A stretch of DNA of 64,000 bases from Xanthomonas sp. XNM01 (lineage in GTDB: Bacteria > Pseudomonadota > Gammaproteobacteria > Xanthomonadales > Xanthomonadaceae). Below, in pieces: positions 27,490 through 34,817 of the stretch. Made by a program: the position numbers and the translations under genes. Every line of letters begins with the position of its first letter. Within the stretch, counting starts at the first letter, position 1. The stretch is taken from positions 62,001 through 126,000 of the forward strand of contig NZ_JACVAP010000002.1 in assembly GCF_014851915.1 (NCBI RefSeq), given 5' to 3'. Under the pieces are notes generated by a model. That model was not told the origin of the DNA, did not search any database, and worked only from the letters and a program-made list of their open reading frames with translations.

Positions 27490-27664
27490 GCCTAGAAACT
27501 CCTTGCATAGCGGTACCCACCTCCGAAAAACCGGTGGGTTTTTTGTGCCTGCATGTTTTGCGGGTACAAGCCGACGCGATGCCTGCGTCGGGAGGGCGGC
27601 GAATACAACACCCGCAAGGGGAATAAGCCCGCCGGCTATGCACGGTTTCTAGCCTCCCGACTTC
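27490..27664 (+). ncRNA. Candidate structured RNA or leader upstream of the XAC0095-like gene
   Basis: Several pairings meet here. CTAGAAAC (27492-27499) and TGCATAG (27504-27510) match GTTTCTAG (27645-27652) and CTATGCA (27636-27642). GTCGGGAGG (27587-27595) pairs with CCTCCCGAC (27653-27661). Inside that, CCC-GCAA-GGG (27611-27620) is a GNRA-capped hairpin and GGCGG/CCGCC extend the stem. The outer long-range pairing and the GTCGGGAGG helix interleave, so they are either a pseudoknot or two alternative folds. It lies between the island terminator and the next start codon. The class is not known to me. Confidence 0.5.
27515..27544 (+). terminator. Intrinsic terminator closing the island operon
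   Basis: ACCCACC (27515-27521) pairs with GGTGGGT (27533-27539) around an 11-base loop and is followed by six T residues. It lies 91 bases after the last island gene. It may also act as the attenuator of the structured leader that begins just before it. Confidence 0.8.
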
Positions 27665-27714
27665 CCGTCCGCCGTTCGCGGCGGGCGGCCACTTCATGGA
27701 ACGAGGAGGCACCG

Positions 27715-28362
27715 ATGTCGACGCATGAAATGCATGCACCGCATGGTTCGCACGATCCGCTGGGCCAGGATGGCCGGCTTCAGTTGACGCGCCTGAGCGC
27801 GCATCTCAGATTCCTGGCACGGCTGGCACAGCCATGCGAGATGGACAACACGCATGAGGGCCCGCCTGGCGCAAGCGCAGACGAGCTGGCGTTCTCCCTG
27901 CACCTGCTGGCCGACCGGCTGGACGAACTGTCAGGGAATGCGCCGCAACCGCCCTCGCGGGCAGGCATGTCCGGCACGTCAGCGCAGGCAGCCGCGTCGG
28001 AAGATGAGGTCGAGGACGATCCGGGCATCGACGACGAAGAGGTCGGGGAGGACGATGCCGATGAGGCGGCAACAGGTGACCTCGTCTTCGGCGTCACGCT
28101 GGATCAGATCGACACGCTCAACCGCCTGGTCCACGCGATCACCGCACACGGCGATGTGGTGGCCGCCAGCGACATGGCCGAATACGCCGACGGCACGCTG
28201 TCGCAGATGGGGCATGTGGTGTTCGATGCCGGCCTGGAGGTGCGGGCGGTACTGGACGAGGTGGAATCGCAGCGCCTCGCAGAACGCCCACCGCCGCAGC
28301 GTGTTCGCGAGCCACATGCCGCCTATGGGCCGGTGGCGCACGTGGCGGCGCGTCTGCACTGA
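27715..28362 (+). CDS. XAC0095-like small protein with acidic linker
   Basis: The 215-residue product has an N-terminal segment LQLTRLSAHLRFLARLAQP (about 22-40) like the XAC0095 family known from xanthomonads, a helical LAFSLHLLADRLDELSG part, an acidic low-complexity linker (about 97-120, mostly Asp and Glu) and a second helical domain (about 125-185). The ATG at 27715 follows GAGGAGG. The function is unknown; no catalytic motif, membrane segment or signal peptide is seen. A long structured leader precedes it. The second domain was not recognised. Confidence 0.7.
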   Translation: MSTHEMHAPHGSHDPLGQDGRLQLTRLSAHLRFLARLAQPCEMDNTHEGPPGASADELAFSLHLLADRLDELSGNAPQPPSRAGMSGTSAQAAASEDEVEDDPGIDDEEVGEDDADEAATGDLVFGVTLDQIDTLNRLVHAITAHGDVVAASDMAEYADGTLSQMGHVVFDAGLEVRAVLDEVESQRLAERPPPQRVREPHAAYGPVAHVAARLH

Positions 28363-28385
28363 GCCGCTGGCGTGAGGCGGCCTGT

Positions 28386-28418
28386 CGAGGCATCGCCTTT
28401 GGGAGGTGCCTCGGCTTT
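28386..28418 (+). terminator. Terminator-like hairpin after the XAC0095-like gene
   Basis: CGAGGCA (28386-28392) pairs with TGCCTCG (28407-28413), extended by imperfect inner pairs, and is followed by GCTTT. It sits 24 bases after the stop codon. Confidence 0.55.
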
Positions 28419-28797
28419 CATGCATTGCCATTGGGTAAGCGCGGTTGGTCTGTTGGCCCGCCGCGTGGCCGCCGCTGCCTCAGGACTTGCTTCCCCGGAC
28501 GCTATGCACGGGCCCTTTTCTGGCCTCGGCGTTGATCCCGCCCCGCATCATCTAAGCCAGACTTTGGATTTGAGGGCGCTGAATTCAGCGAGCGTCCCGC
28601 TATACAGGCTGCAGCTTGGATTCCTCGGCCTCATCACCTTGCTGGGATGGTGCGCAGACGGATCCTTGTGATCCGACTTGGCGGGCCACGGTCCGGCCGC
28701 CTGCATTCACCACGCCTTGCCGCCCGCTCCGCCAAGGTACTGGGCGCTGCGCGACCTTCGGGCTCGCGCTGCATTTCCGCCCACGGTGAGGCCTTCC
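28419..28797. other. Intergenic stretch with no recognised feature
   Basis: No frame here has a believable start and protein-like composition. It should carry the promoter of the DUF2231 gene. No strong hairpin or repeat was seen. Confidence 0.5.
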
Positions 28798-29238
28798 ATG
28801 CACACACATCCCGTCGTCGCGGTGCCGGTGTACCGGTCGCTGCATCCGCTGCACCTGCTGCTGGTCAGCAGTGCCTTCCCGCTGTTCCTGTCGGCGCTGG
28901 TGGCCGACATCGCCTACGCGCAGACCTACCAGATCCAGTGGACCAACTTCGCCTCGTGGCTGCTGGTGGGCGCGATGCTGTTCGCGGTGCCGGCGCTGGT
29001 GTGGGCGCTGGTGTCGCTGATGCTGCCGTCGGCGCGCACGCGCACGCGCTTCCTCTATGTCGGCCTGCTGGCGCTGAGCTGCGTACTGGGCTTCGTCAAC
29101 TGCCTGGTGCATGCGATGGATGCCTGGCAGAAGATGCCGCAGGCGCTGGTGTGGTCGGTGCTGTGCGTGCTGGCGATCGCCGCGGCGCTGTGGTTCGCAT
29201 GGGGCGGCACGCTGCGCCGCCGGGAGGTGGTGGCATGA
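28798..29238 (+). CDS. DUF2231 domain membrane protein
   Basis: The 146-residue protein has four hydrophobic segments (about 20-42, 50-75, 84-104 and 113-135) and starts with the RSLHPLHLLLVSSAFPLFLSALV motif of DUF2231. Members are small inner-membrane proteins of unknown function, often beside redox or sugar-dehydrogenase genes, as here. The stop overlaps the next start (ATGA at 29235), so the two are translated together. Confidence 0.85.
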   Translation: MHTHPVVAVPVYRSLHPLHLLLVSSAFPLFLSALVADIAYAQTYQIQWTNFASWLLVGAMLFAVPALVWALVSLMLPSARTRTRFLYVGLLALSCVLGFVNCLVHAMDAWQKMPQALVWSVLCVLAIAAALWFAWGGTLRRREVVA

Positions 29239-30725
29239 ACGGGCCGACGGTTCTTAAGCATTCGAAGCGCTCGCTGCTGGCGCGCGCCCTGGTGCCGGCG
29301 CTGGCGCTGTCGCTGGCCGCCTGTGGCGGTACGCCGGACGAGACCTATGTGGGCACGTCGCCGGACCTGCCCAAGCCGCAGCGCGGCTTGTTCCCGACGC
29401 TGAAGGTGTCGCTGCCGGCGGAGTGGGGCGACCAGCTGCCGCAGGTGCCGGAGGGCTATGCCATCGCGCCCATCGCCGACAACCTGCTGATCCCGCGGCA
29501 GATGCTGGTGCTGCCCAATGGCGACATCCTGGTGGCCGAGGGCCGCGGCGGGCGCGCGCCGAAGCTGACGCCCAAGGACGTGATCGCCGGCGTGATCAAG
29601 GCGCGCGGCAACACCCAGGTGCAGAGCGGCAACCGCCTGACCCTGCTGCGCGATGCCGATGGCGACGGCACCTACGAGGGCCGCTCGGTGTTCGCCGACG
29701 GGCTGGACGCGCCGTACGGCCTGGCCTTTGGCAACGATTCCATCTACGTGGCCACGCAGGACGCGCTGCTGCGCTTCGACTACACCCCGGGTGCGGTGAA
29801 CGCCGGCGGCGCGCCGCAGGAGATCACCAGACTGCCCGGCGCGGTGAACCACCACTGGACCAAGGCGCTGACCATCAGCGCCGATGGCCGCTACCTGTTC
29901 GTCGGCATCGGCTCGGACAGCAACATCACCGAGCGCGGTCTGGCGGTGGAGGAGAACCGCGCGATGATCTGGCAGGTGGATGCCCAGACCGGGTTCCACA
30001 AGGTGTTCGCCACCGGCCTGCGCAACCCGACCGCGCTGGCGATGCAGCCGGGCATGGACCAGCTGTGGGCGGTGGTCAACGAGCGCGACGAGATCGGCCC
30101 GGAGCTGGTGCCCGACTACCTGACCAGCGTGCGTCCGGGTGGTTTCTACGGCTGGCCGTACAGCTACTGGGGGAAGAACGTGGACGAGCGCGTGCGCCCG
30201 CAGCGCCCGGACAAGGTGGCCAGCGCCATCACTCCGGATTTCGCACTGGGCTCGCACGTGGCCGCGCTGGGACTGGCGTTCTCGGTGCCGGCGATGGGCG
30301 AGCAGTTCGCCAACGGCGTGTTCGTCGGCCAGCACGGCAGCTGGAACCGCAATCCGCCGGTGGGCTACAAGGTCTCGTTCGTGCCCTTCAGCAACGGCAA
30401 GCCGTCGGGCGAGGCCATCGACTTCGCCACCGGCTTCCTCGGCGAGGACGGCAAGGCCCGCGGCCGCCCGGTCGGCGTGGCGGTGGATCCGCGCGGCGCG
30501 CTGCTGGTGGCCGACGACCTGGCGAACACCATCTGGCGGATCACGCGGACGGATGCGGCTGCCGGCGCCGCGCCGGCACCGGGTGACGTGCCTGCGGGAG
30601 AGCCCGCGGTACCGCCTGCGGATGCATCCGGTGGGGCTGCGCCCTCGGCGCCGGCGACACCGGCATCGGATGCGCCAGCGGGCGTACAGACGCCGCCCTC
30701 CGGCACCACGCCGCCTGCCGACTGA
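29235..30725 (+). CDS. PQQ-type sugar/sorbosone dehydrogenase-like lipoprotein
   Basis: The 496-residue protein has a lipoprotein signal ending LSLAAC with Cys at residue 30, so it is anchored in the cell envelope. The mature part is a beta-propeller of the soluble glucose/L-sorbosone dehydrogenase type: PRQMLVLPNGDILVAEGRGG, GLDAPYGLAFGNDSIYVAT, VGIGSDSN and FVGQHGSWNRNPPVGYKV are family segments. Such enzymes oxidise aldoses with PQQ, though many relatives are uncharacterised. The last 50 residues are Ala and Pro rich and probably a flexible tail. It overlaps the membrane protein gene upstream, and the two may form an electron-transfer unit. A strong terminator follows. Confidence 0.85.
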   Translation: MNGPTVLKHSKRSLLARALVPALALSLAACGGTPDETYVGTSPDLPKPQRGLFPTLKVSLPAEWGDQLPQVPEGYAIAPIADNLLIPRQMLVLPNGDILVAEGRGGRAPKLTPKDVIAGVIKARGNTQVQSGNRLTLLRDADGDGTYEGRSVFADGLDAPYGLAFGNDSIYVATQDALLRFDYTPGAVNAGGAPQEITRLPGAVNHHWTKALTISADGRYLFVGIGSDSNITERGLAVEENRAMIWQVDAQTGFHKVFATGLRNPTALAMQPGMDQLWAVVNERDEIGPELVPDYLTSVRPGGFYGWPYSYWGKNVDERVRPQRPDKVASAITPDFALGSHVAALGLAFSVPAMGEQFANGVFVGQHGSWNRNPPVGYKVSFVPFSNGKPSGEAIDFATGFLGEDGKARGRPVGVAVDPRGALLVADDLANTIWRITRTDAAAGAAPAPGDVPAGEPAVPPADASGGAAPSAPATPASDAPAGVQTPPSGTTPPAD

Positions 30726-30738
30726 TCCACGCTGTACA

Positions 30739-30784
30739 GCCGCCACGCGCCCGGGATGGGTTCCGGCGCGTGGCGGCTTTTTTT
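30739..30784 (+). terminator. Intrinsic terminator
   Basis: A 13-bp perfect stem, GCCGCCACGCGCC (30739-30751) with GGCGCGTGGCGGC (30765-30777), is followed by seven T residues. It ends the dehydrogenase transcript 13 bases after the stop. Confidence 0.92.
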
Positions 30785-30874
30785 GGGGTGGCGGGGCGAT
30801 GGCTGGGTGTGTTTCGCAGGTGTTGATGGCTGGCGCGGTTGGTCCGTCCTGCTCAGTGCGCGATTTGTCAGGGT

Positions 30875-31195
30875 GGTCGCGGCTGGGGCCGCTCCTACAA
30901 GGGCGGCGGTTCTCCGTGGGTCGGGCGGCTCCGCTGTCGTAGGAGTGGGCTCTGCTTGCACCCTTTGTCGGGGGATCGAGACCGCCATCGGTCATGCGGT
31001 ACGGTTCCGATCGTGCTCGATGGTCGCGGCTGGGGCCGCTCCTACAAAGGGCGGCGGTTCTCCGCGGGTCGGGCGGCTCTGCTGTCGTAGGAGCGGGCTC
31101 TGCTTGCACCCCTTTTCGTGGGACCGCGGCCGGCATCGGCCATGCGGTGCGGTGCGTGATCGTGCTAGATGGTCGCGGCTGGGGCCGCTCCTACA
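30875..31195 (-). repeat. Three REP-like units in reverse orientation
   Basis: The core GGTCGCGGCTGGGGCCGCTC followed by CTACA occurs at 30875-30899, 31022-31046 and 31171-31195, with a spacing of about 148 bases. Between the cores lie GTCGTAGGAG(T/C)GGGCTCTGCTTGCACCC segments that form the opposite arm. This is the reverse complement of the unit upstream of purA. The array fills the space between a plus-strand terminator and the 3' end of the minus-strand channel gene, the usual place for REP elements. Confidence 0.85.
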
Positions 31196-31225
31196 GGGGC
31201 GGCGGTTCTCCACGGGGCTGGTGGT

Positions 31226-32041
31226 TCAGCTGTCGCGCAGATGGATCGCCCAGTAGCCCAGTCCGATCACGGCGCCGCCGATGATGTTGCCCAGCGTCGA
31301 CCACAGCAGGTTGGCGCCGGCGGCCGCCCAGCCGAGGTCGGCGGGAAGGGCCGCGTCGCTGGCATGCGCGGCCAGCAGGCCCAGCGGCAGCAGCGACATG
31401 TTGGCGACCGAGTGCTCCAGCCCCAGCGCGACGAAGGCGGCGATGGGCGGCACGATCACCGCGACCTTGTCCACGGCCGAGGTCGCGCCGGCCGCCATCC
31501 ATACCGCCAGGCAGACCAGCATGTTGGCGAGCACGCCGCTGGCGAGGATGGTCGTGGCCGGTTTGCCGGCCTTGTCGGCCGCCAGTTCGATGGCCGATGC
31601 GGCCACCGCGCCGTCGCCAGCTAAATGCACGCCGGCGCCGATGGCCAGCAGGACCAGCACCAGCGCGCCGATCAGGTTGGCCAGCCAGACCACGCACCAG
31701 GCGCGCAGCAACTGGCCCACGCCGATGCGGCGTTGCGCCAGCGGCAAGGTCATCAGCGTGTTGCCGGTGAACAGTTCGGCGCCCGCCAGCAGCACCAGGA
31801 TCAGGCCGACCGCGAAGCCGATGCCGGCGACCAGCTGCGCCATGCCGTAGGGCAGGTCCGCCGTGCCGGCACCGAGCAGGGCGGCCATCAGGCTGCCGAC
31901 GCCGATGTAGGCGCCCGCCAGCAGGCCCAGCCCGACCATCGCGCCAGCCGGCAGCGTGGCCTTGCTCACACAGGTCGCGGAGACGGTGTGGGCGATGTCC
32001 TCGGGCGGCGTCATCGCGGGAGAGGCAGGTGCGTTGGCCAT
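31226..32041 (-). CDS. Formate/nitrite transporter family channel
   Basis: The 271-residue protein has six hydrophobic segments and the FNT family landmarks: SKATLPAGAMVGLGLLAGAYIGVG near the N-terminus, GAELFTGNTLM in the third region, and ANMLVCLAVWMA, then GLEHSVANMSLLP near the end. It forms pentameric channels for formate, nitrite or related small anions in the inner membrane. Substrate cannot be told from sequence alone. Start at 32041 (MANAPASPAMTPPEDIAHTV) is chosen; a later MTPPED start is possible. It stands alone and is divergent from the phosphatase gene. Confidence 0.9.
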   Translation of the reverse strand: MANAPASPAMTPPEDIAHTVSATCVSKATLPAGAMVGLGLLAGAYIGVGSLMAALLGAGTADLPYGMAQLVAGIGFAVGLILVLLAGAELFTGNTLMTLPLAQRRIGVGQLLRAWCVVWLANLIGALVLVLLAIGAGVHLAGDGAVAASAIELAADKAGKPATTILASGVLANMLVCLAVWMAAGATSAVDKVAVIVPPIAAFVALGLEHSVANMSLLPLGLLAAHASDAALPADLGWAAAGANLLWSTLGNIIGGAVIGLGYWAIHLRDS

Positions 32042-32202
32042 GCGTCGGATCCCGGTCGGAGGGGACAGTGATACGCGGCCGGACGTGAACATGGCGGGCA
32101 TTCGCGCGCCGCCATTGGCCTGCGCAGGCGTGGCGTCCGCGCTCAACCGGCCATTCACGCGTCGCGTGCGACACCACGCATGGATGCGAACGGGAGAGCA
32201 GG

Positions 32203-32976
32203 GTGAGCGAGAAGAGTGCGGTGGCAGGCGTGTCGGCGCAGTGGCCGGCACGGTTGTGGGTGGTGCGGCACGGGCAGAGCGCGGGCAACGTGGCGCGCGA
32301 CCACGCCGAGGCCGAGGGGTTGTCGCTGATCGAGCTGGAGCACCGCGATGCCGACGTGCCGCTCTCGACGCTGGGCGAGCGGCAGTCGCAGGCGCTGGCC
32401 GACTGGGTGGCCGGACTGCCGGCAGGCGAACGCCCTCGCATCGTGCTGAGTTCGCCCTACGTACGCGCCCGCCAGACGGCCGCCGCGGTGGCCGCCGCGC
32501 TGGGGCACGCCGACGACGCGCTGGTGATCGACGAACGCCTGCGCGAGAAGGAGTTCGGCATCCTCGACCGCTACACCTCCGCCGGCATCCGCAGCACGTT
32601 TCCCGAGCTGGCCGAACAGCGCCGGCTGGTGGGCAAGTTCTACTTCCGCCCACCCGGCGGCGAGAGCTGGTGCGACGTGATCTTCCGGCTGCGTGCGGTG
32701 CTGGCCGACCTGCAGCGCAACCACGTGGGCGAGCGGGTGATGATCGTCGCCCACCAGGTGATCGTGAATTGCTTCCGCTACCTGGCCGAGGGGCTGGACG
32801 AAGCGACGATCCTGGCGATCGACCGCGAGGGCGATGTGCCCAACTGCGGCGTCACCGAGTACGCGACCACGGCCGACGGCCAGGCGCTGCGGCTGGTGCG
32901 CACCAACTTCGTCTCGCCCGAGGTGGCCGACGAACCGGTGACCCGCGCGCCCGACCAGCCGGCCGGGGCGCGCTGA
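32203..32976 (+). CDS. Histidine phosphatase family protein
   Basis: The 257-residue protein begins at a GTG start preceded by GGGAGAGCAGG. It has the phosphoglycerate-mutase-like RHG signature at 22-24 (VVRHGQSAGN), the middle SSPYVRARQTA stretch, the acidic general acid region EKEFGILD, and the second catalytic histidine in MIVAHQVIV. Members remove phosphate from small metabolites or proteins; the substrate is not apparent. It lies one base before the nnrD start and likely forms an operon with it. Confidence 0.85.
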   Translation: MSEKSAVAGVSAQWPARLWVVRHGQSAGNVARDHAEAEGLSLIELEHRDADVPLSTLGERQSQALADWVAGLPAGERPRIVLSSPYVRARQTAAAVAAALGHADDALVIDERLREKEFGILDRYTSAGIRSTFPELAEQRRLVGKFYFRPPGGESWCDVIFRLRAVLADLQRNHVGERVMIVAHQVIVNCFRYLAEGLDEATILAIDREGDVPNCGVTEYATTADGQALRLVRTNFVSPEVADEPVTRAPDQPAGAR

Positions 32977-32977
32977 C

Positions 32978-33853
32978 ATGACCGCGCCGCGCGTGCGTGC
33001 GCTGACCCCGCAGGCGCTGCGGCGGATGCCGCTGCCGCCGCCGGGCGAGGACAAGGAGGAACGCGGCCGCGCGCTGGTGATCGGCGGATCCAGGCACGTG
33101 CCCGGCGCGGCGCTGCTGGCAGCCGAGTCCGCGCTGCGCGCCGGCGCCGGCAAACTGCAGGTGGCGACCGCCGCCAGCGTCGCCACCGGGATGGCGCTGG
33201 CGGTACCCGAAGCGCTGGTGCTGGGCCTGGCCGAGGACAGGCGTGGCGAGATCGCCCGCGGCCACCGCGACGTGGACGCCGCGCTGCGCGCCTGCGCGGC
33301 GGTGGCGATCGGCCCGGGCATGCGCGACGGTGCCGGCACCCATGCGCTGGTGCAGCGCGTGCTGGCGCTGTCGCGCTGCACGGTGGTGCTGGACGCGGGT
33401 GCGTTGACGGCCGATCTCGATGCACTGCCGGCTGGCCGCTGCGTGCTGACGCCGCATGCCGGCGAGATGGCCGCCATCACCGGGGCCAGCAAGGAGCAGA
33501 TACAGGCCGCGCCGGCCGATCACGCACGTGCGCTGGCCTTGCGCATCCGCAGCGTGGTGATCCTCAAGGGCGCGGACACGCATGTCGCCGACGCGGACGG
33601 CGGGTTGTGGCGGCATCGCGGTGGCGTGCCAGGGCTTGGCACGTCGGGCTCGGGCGACACACTGGCAGGCCTGATCATCGGCTTCGCCGCGCGTGGTGCG
33701 GACCCGCTGCAGGCCGCGTTGTGGGGCGTGGTGGTGCATGCGCAGGCCGGGCGTGCGCTGGCGCGCAGCGTCGGGTCGCTGGGGTTCCTTGCACGCGAGA
33801 TTCCGCCGCAGGTGCCGGGGATCCTGGACCGGCTGCAGCGCGGCGCGCGCTGA
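32978..33853 (+). CDS. nnrD: ADP/ATP-dependent NAD(P)H-hydrate dehydratase
   Basis: The 291-residue enzyme repairs NAD(P)HX, the hydrated damage product of NAD(P)H. It belongs to the YjeF C-terminal (ribokinase-like) family: RALVIGGSRHVPGAALLAAESALRAGAGKL near residue 30, AVAIGPGM, VLDAGAL, LTPHAGEMAA, and GTSGSGDTLAGLI with the catalytic Asp in the GSGD motif. The epimerase (NnrE) domain, fused in E. coli, is absent here. ATG at 32978 is one base after the phosphatase stop. Confidence 0.92.
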   Translation: MTAPRVRALTPQALRRMPLPPPGEDKEERGRALVIGGSRHVPGAALLAAESALRAGAGKLQVATAASVATGMALAVPEALVLGLAEDRRGEIARGHRDVDAALRACAAVAIGPGMRDGAGTHALVQRVLALSRCTVVLDAGALTADLDALPAGRCVLTPHAGEMAAITGASKEQIQAAPADHARALALRIRSVVILKGADTHVADADGGLWRHRGGVPGLGTSGSGDTLAGLIIGFAARGADPLQAALWGVVVHAQAGRALARSVGSLGFLAREIPPQVPGILDRLQRGAR

Positions 33854-33859
33854 CCCCGG

Positions 33860-34288
33860 TCAGCGACGGTAAGCGGCGCGCTTTTCCTGCACCTTGCCGG
33901 CGTGCGCGGTCACGATGCGGGGGCGCAGCCAGTCGGCGAACGCCTGTTCCTCGACGTCTCCGGCCGCCAGGCCGACGTACTGCGGATACAGCTCAACATC
34001 GTCGGCCTGCAGGCGTGCGCCGTTGAGACGGATGAGCACTTCGCAGGCGACGGCGGCGGTGCGCTTGTTGCCATCGACGAACGGGTGGTTGCGGGCCAAC
34101 CCATAGGTCAGGCTGGCCGCAAGGTCGGCCAGGTCCGGCGGTGGATCGCCATACACATGCCGTTGTTGTGGGCGGGCCAGCGCGGATTCGAGCAGTGCCT
34201 CGTCGCGCACGCCGGTGCCGCCGCCATGTTCGGCCAGCTGCCGTTCGTGGATGGCCAGGGCCAGCCTGCGATCGATCCAGATGATCAT
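33860..34288 (-). CDS. Doc-type Fic toxin (death-on-curing)
   Basis: The 142-residue protein is a small Fic-fold protein of the Doc group. The signature HPFVDGNKRTA at 68-78 is intact, with the catalytic His68. Doc phosphorylates EF-Tu and stops translation; other Fic proteins AMPylate. The N-terminus MIIWIDRRLALAIHERQLAEHGG is typical of Doc. It is preceded nine bases upstream by an AbrB-like antitoxin gene, an arrangement seen for some Doc toxins in place of Phd. Confidence 0.9.
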   Translation of the reverse strand: MIIWIDRRLALAIHERQLAEHGGGTGVRDEALLESALARPQQRHVYGDPPPDLADLAASLTYGLARNHPFVDGNKRTAAVACEVLIRLNGARLQADDVELYPQYVGLAAGDVEEQAFADWLRPRIVTAHAGKVQEKRAAYRR

Positions 34289-34297
34289 GGCTGCCTC

Positions 34298-34519
34298 CTA
34301 TTGGGCCAGCTTGTGCAGCAGCGTGCGGCGCTCGCGCATGACCTCTTCGGCGAGCTCCATCTGCGCTGCGAGATCCGGATCGTAGGTGGTCAGCCGGATG
34401 CCATCCGGCGTTTCCAGCGCGTGCAGCTCGTCGCCCTTGTCCACGCGCAGGCGGGCGAGCAGTTCCTTGGGCAGGATGACGCCGGCGGAGTTGCCGATGG
34501 CGGTGATCTTGAGTTTCAT
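34298..34519 (-). CDS. AbrB/MazE-type antitoxin
   Basis: The 73-residue protein starts MKLKITAIGNSAGVILPKEL, the swapped-hairpin beta-barrel DNA-binding motif of AbrB/MazE/SpoVT proteins. The C-terminal part (about 45-73) is helical and charged and should neutralise the Doc toxin encoded next. A palindrome 18 bases upstream is the probable operator, so the pair is likely self-repressed. Confidence 0.88.
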   Translation of the reverse strand: MKLKITAIGNSAGVILPKELLARLRVDKGDELHALETPDGIRLTTYDPDLAAQMELAEEVMRERRTLLHKLAQ

Positions 34520-34536
34520 GGGGTGGGCCTGAGGTT

Positions 34537-34550
34537 ATAACGAACGTTAT
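34537..34550. promoter_or_regulatory. Palindromic operator of the Doc/AbrB pair
   Basis: ATAACG-AA-CGTTAT is a perfect inverted repeat just upstream of the antitoxin start. It overlaps a TATAAC that could be the -10 element on the minus strand (34534-34539). No clear -35 element was found. Repression by the AbrB-like antitoxin is inferred. Confidence 0.6.
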
Positions 34551-34817
34551 GCTGCGCCGGGTTCCGCATGCCTGCAACTCCCGGGCAGCAGGTCAGCCGC
34601 GACGGCCCGGCCCATGCATGCGCTGCCGTCAAACGCAGTTGGTCTGCGGGAGCTGGCCATGCCGGAAGCCGATGCGTCGCGCCTGCAGCCAGCGGCGGTT
34701 GTCACATGGGGCCGCCATGGCAACCCGCTGCCCGCAGCCGGGAACGCCCCCGTTCGCAGAGCGCTTCCACGATCGAGCGGATAATCACCCGCTGCTTTCT
34801 GCTTCCGATGTCCGCCC

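Noticed and set aside
6418-27715. Prophage or integrative element
   Set aside because: No integrase, transposase, att-like repeats or tRNA edge was found, so only island or cassette status can be claimed.
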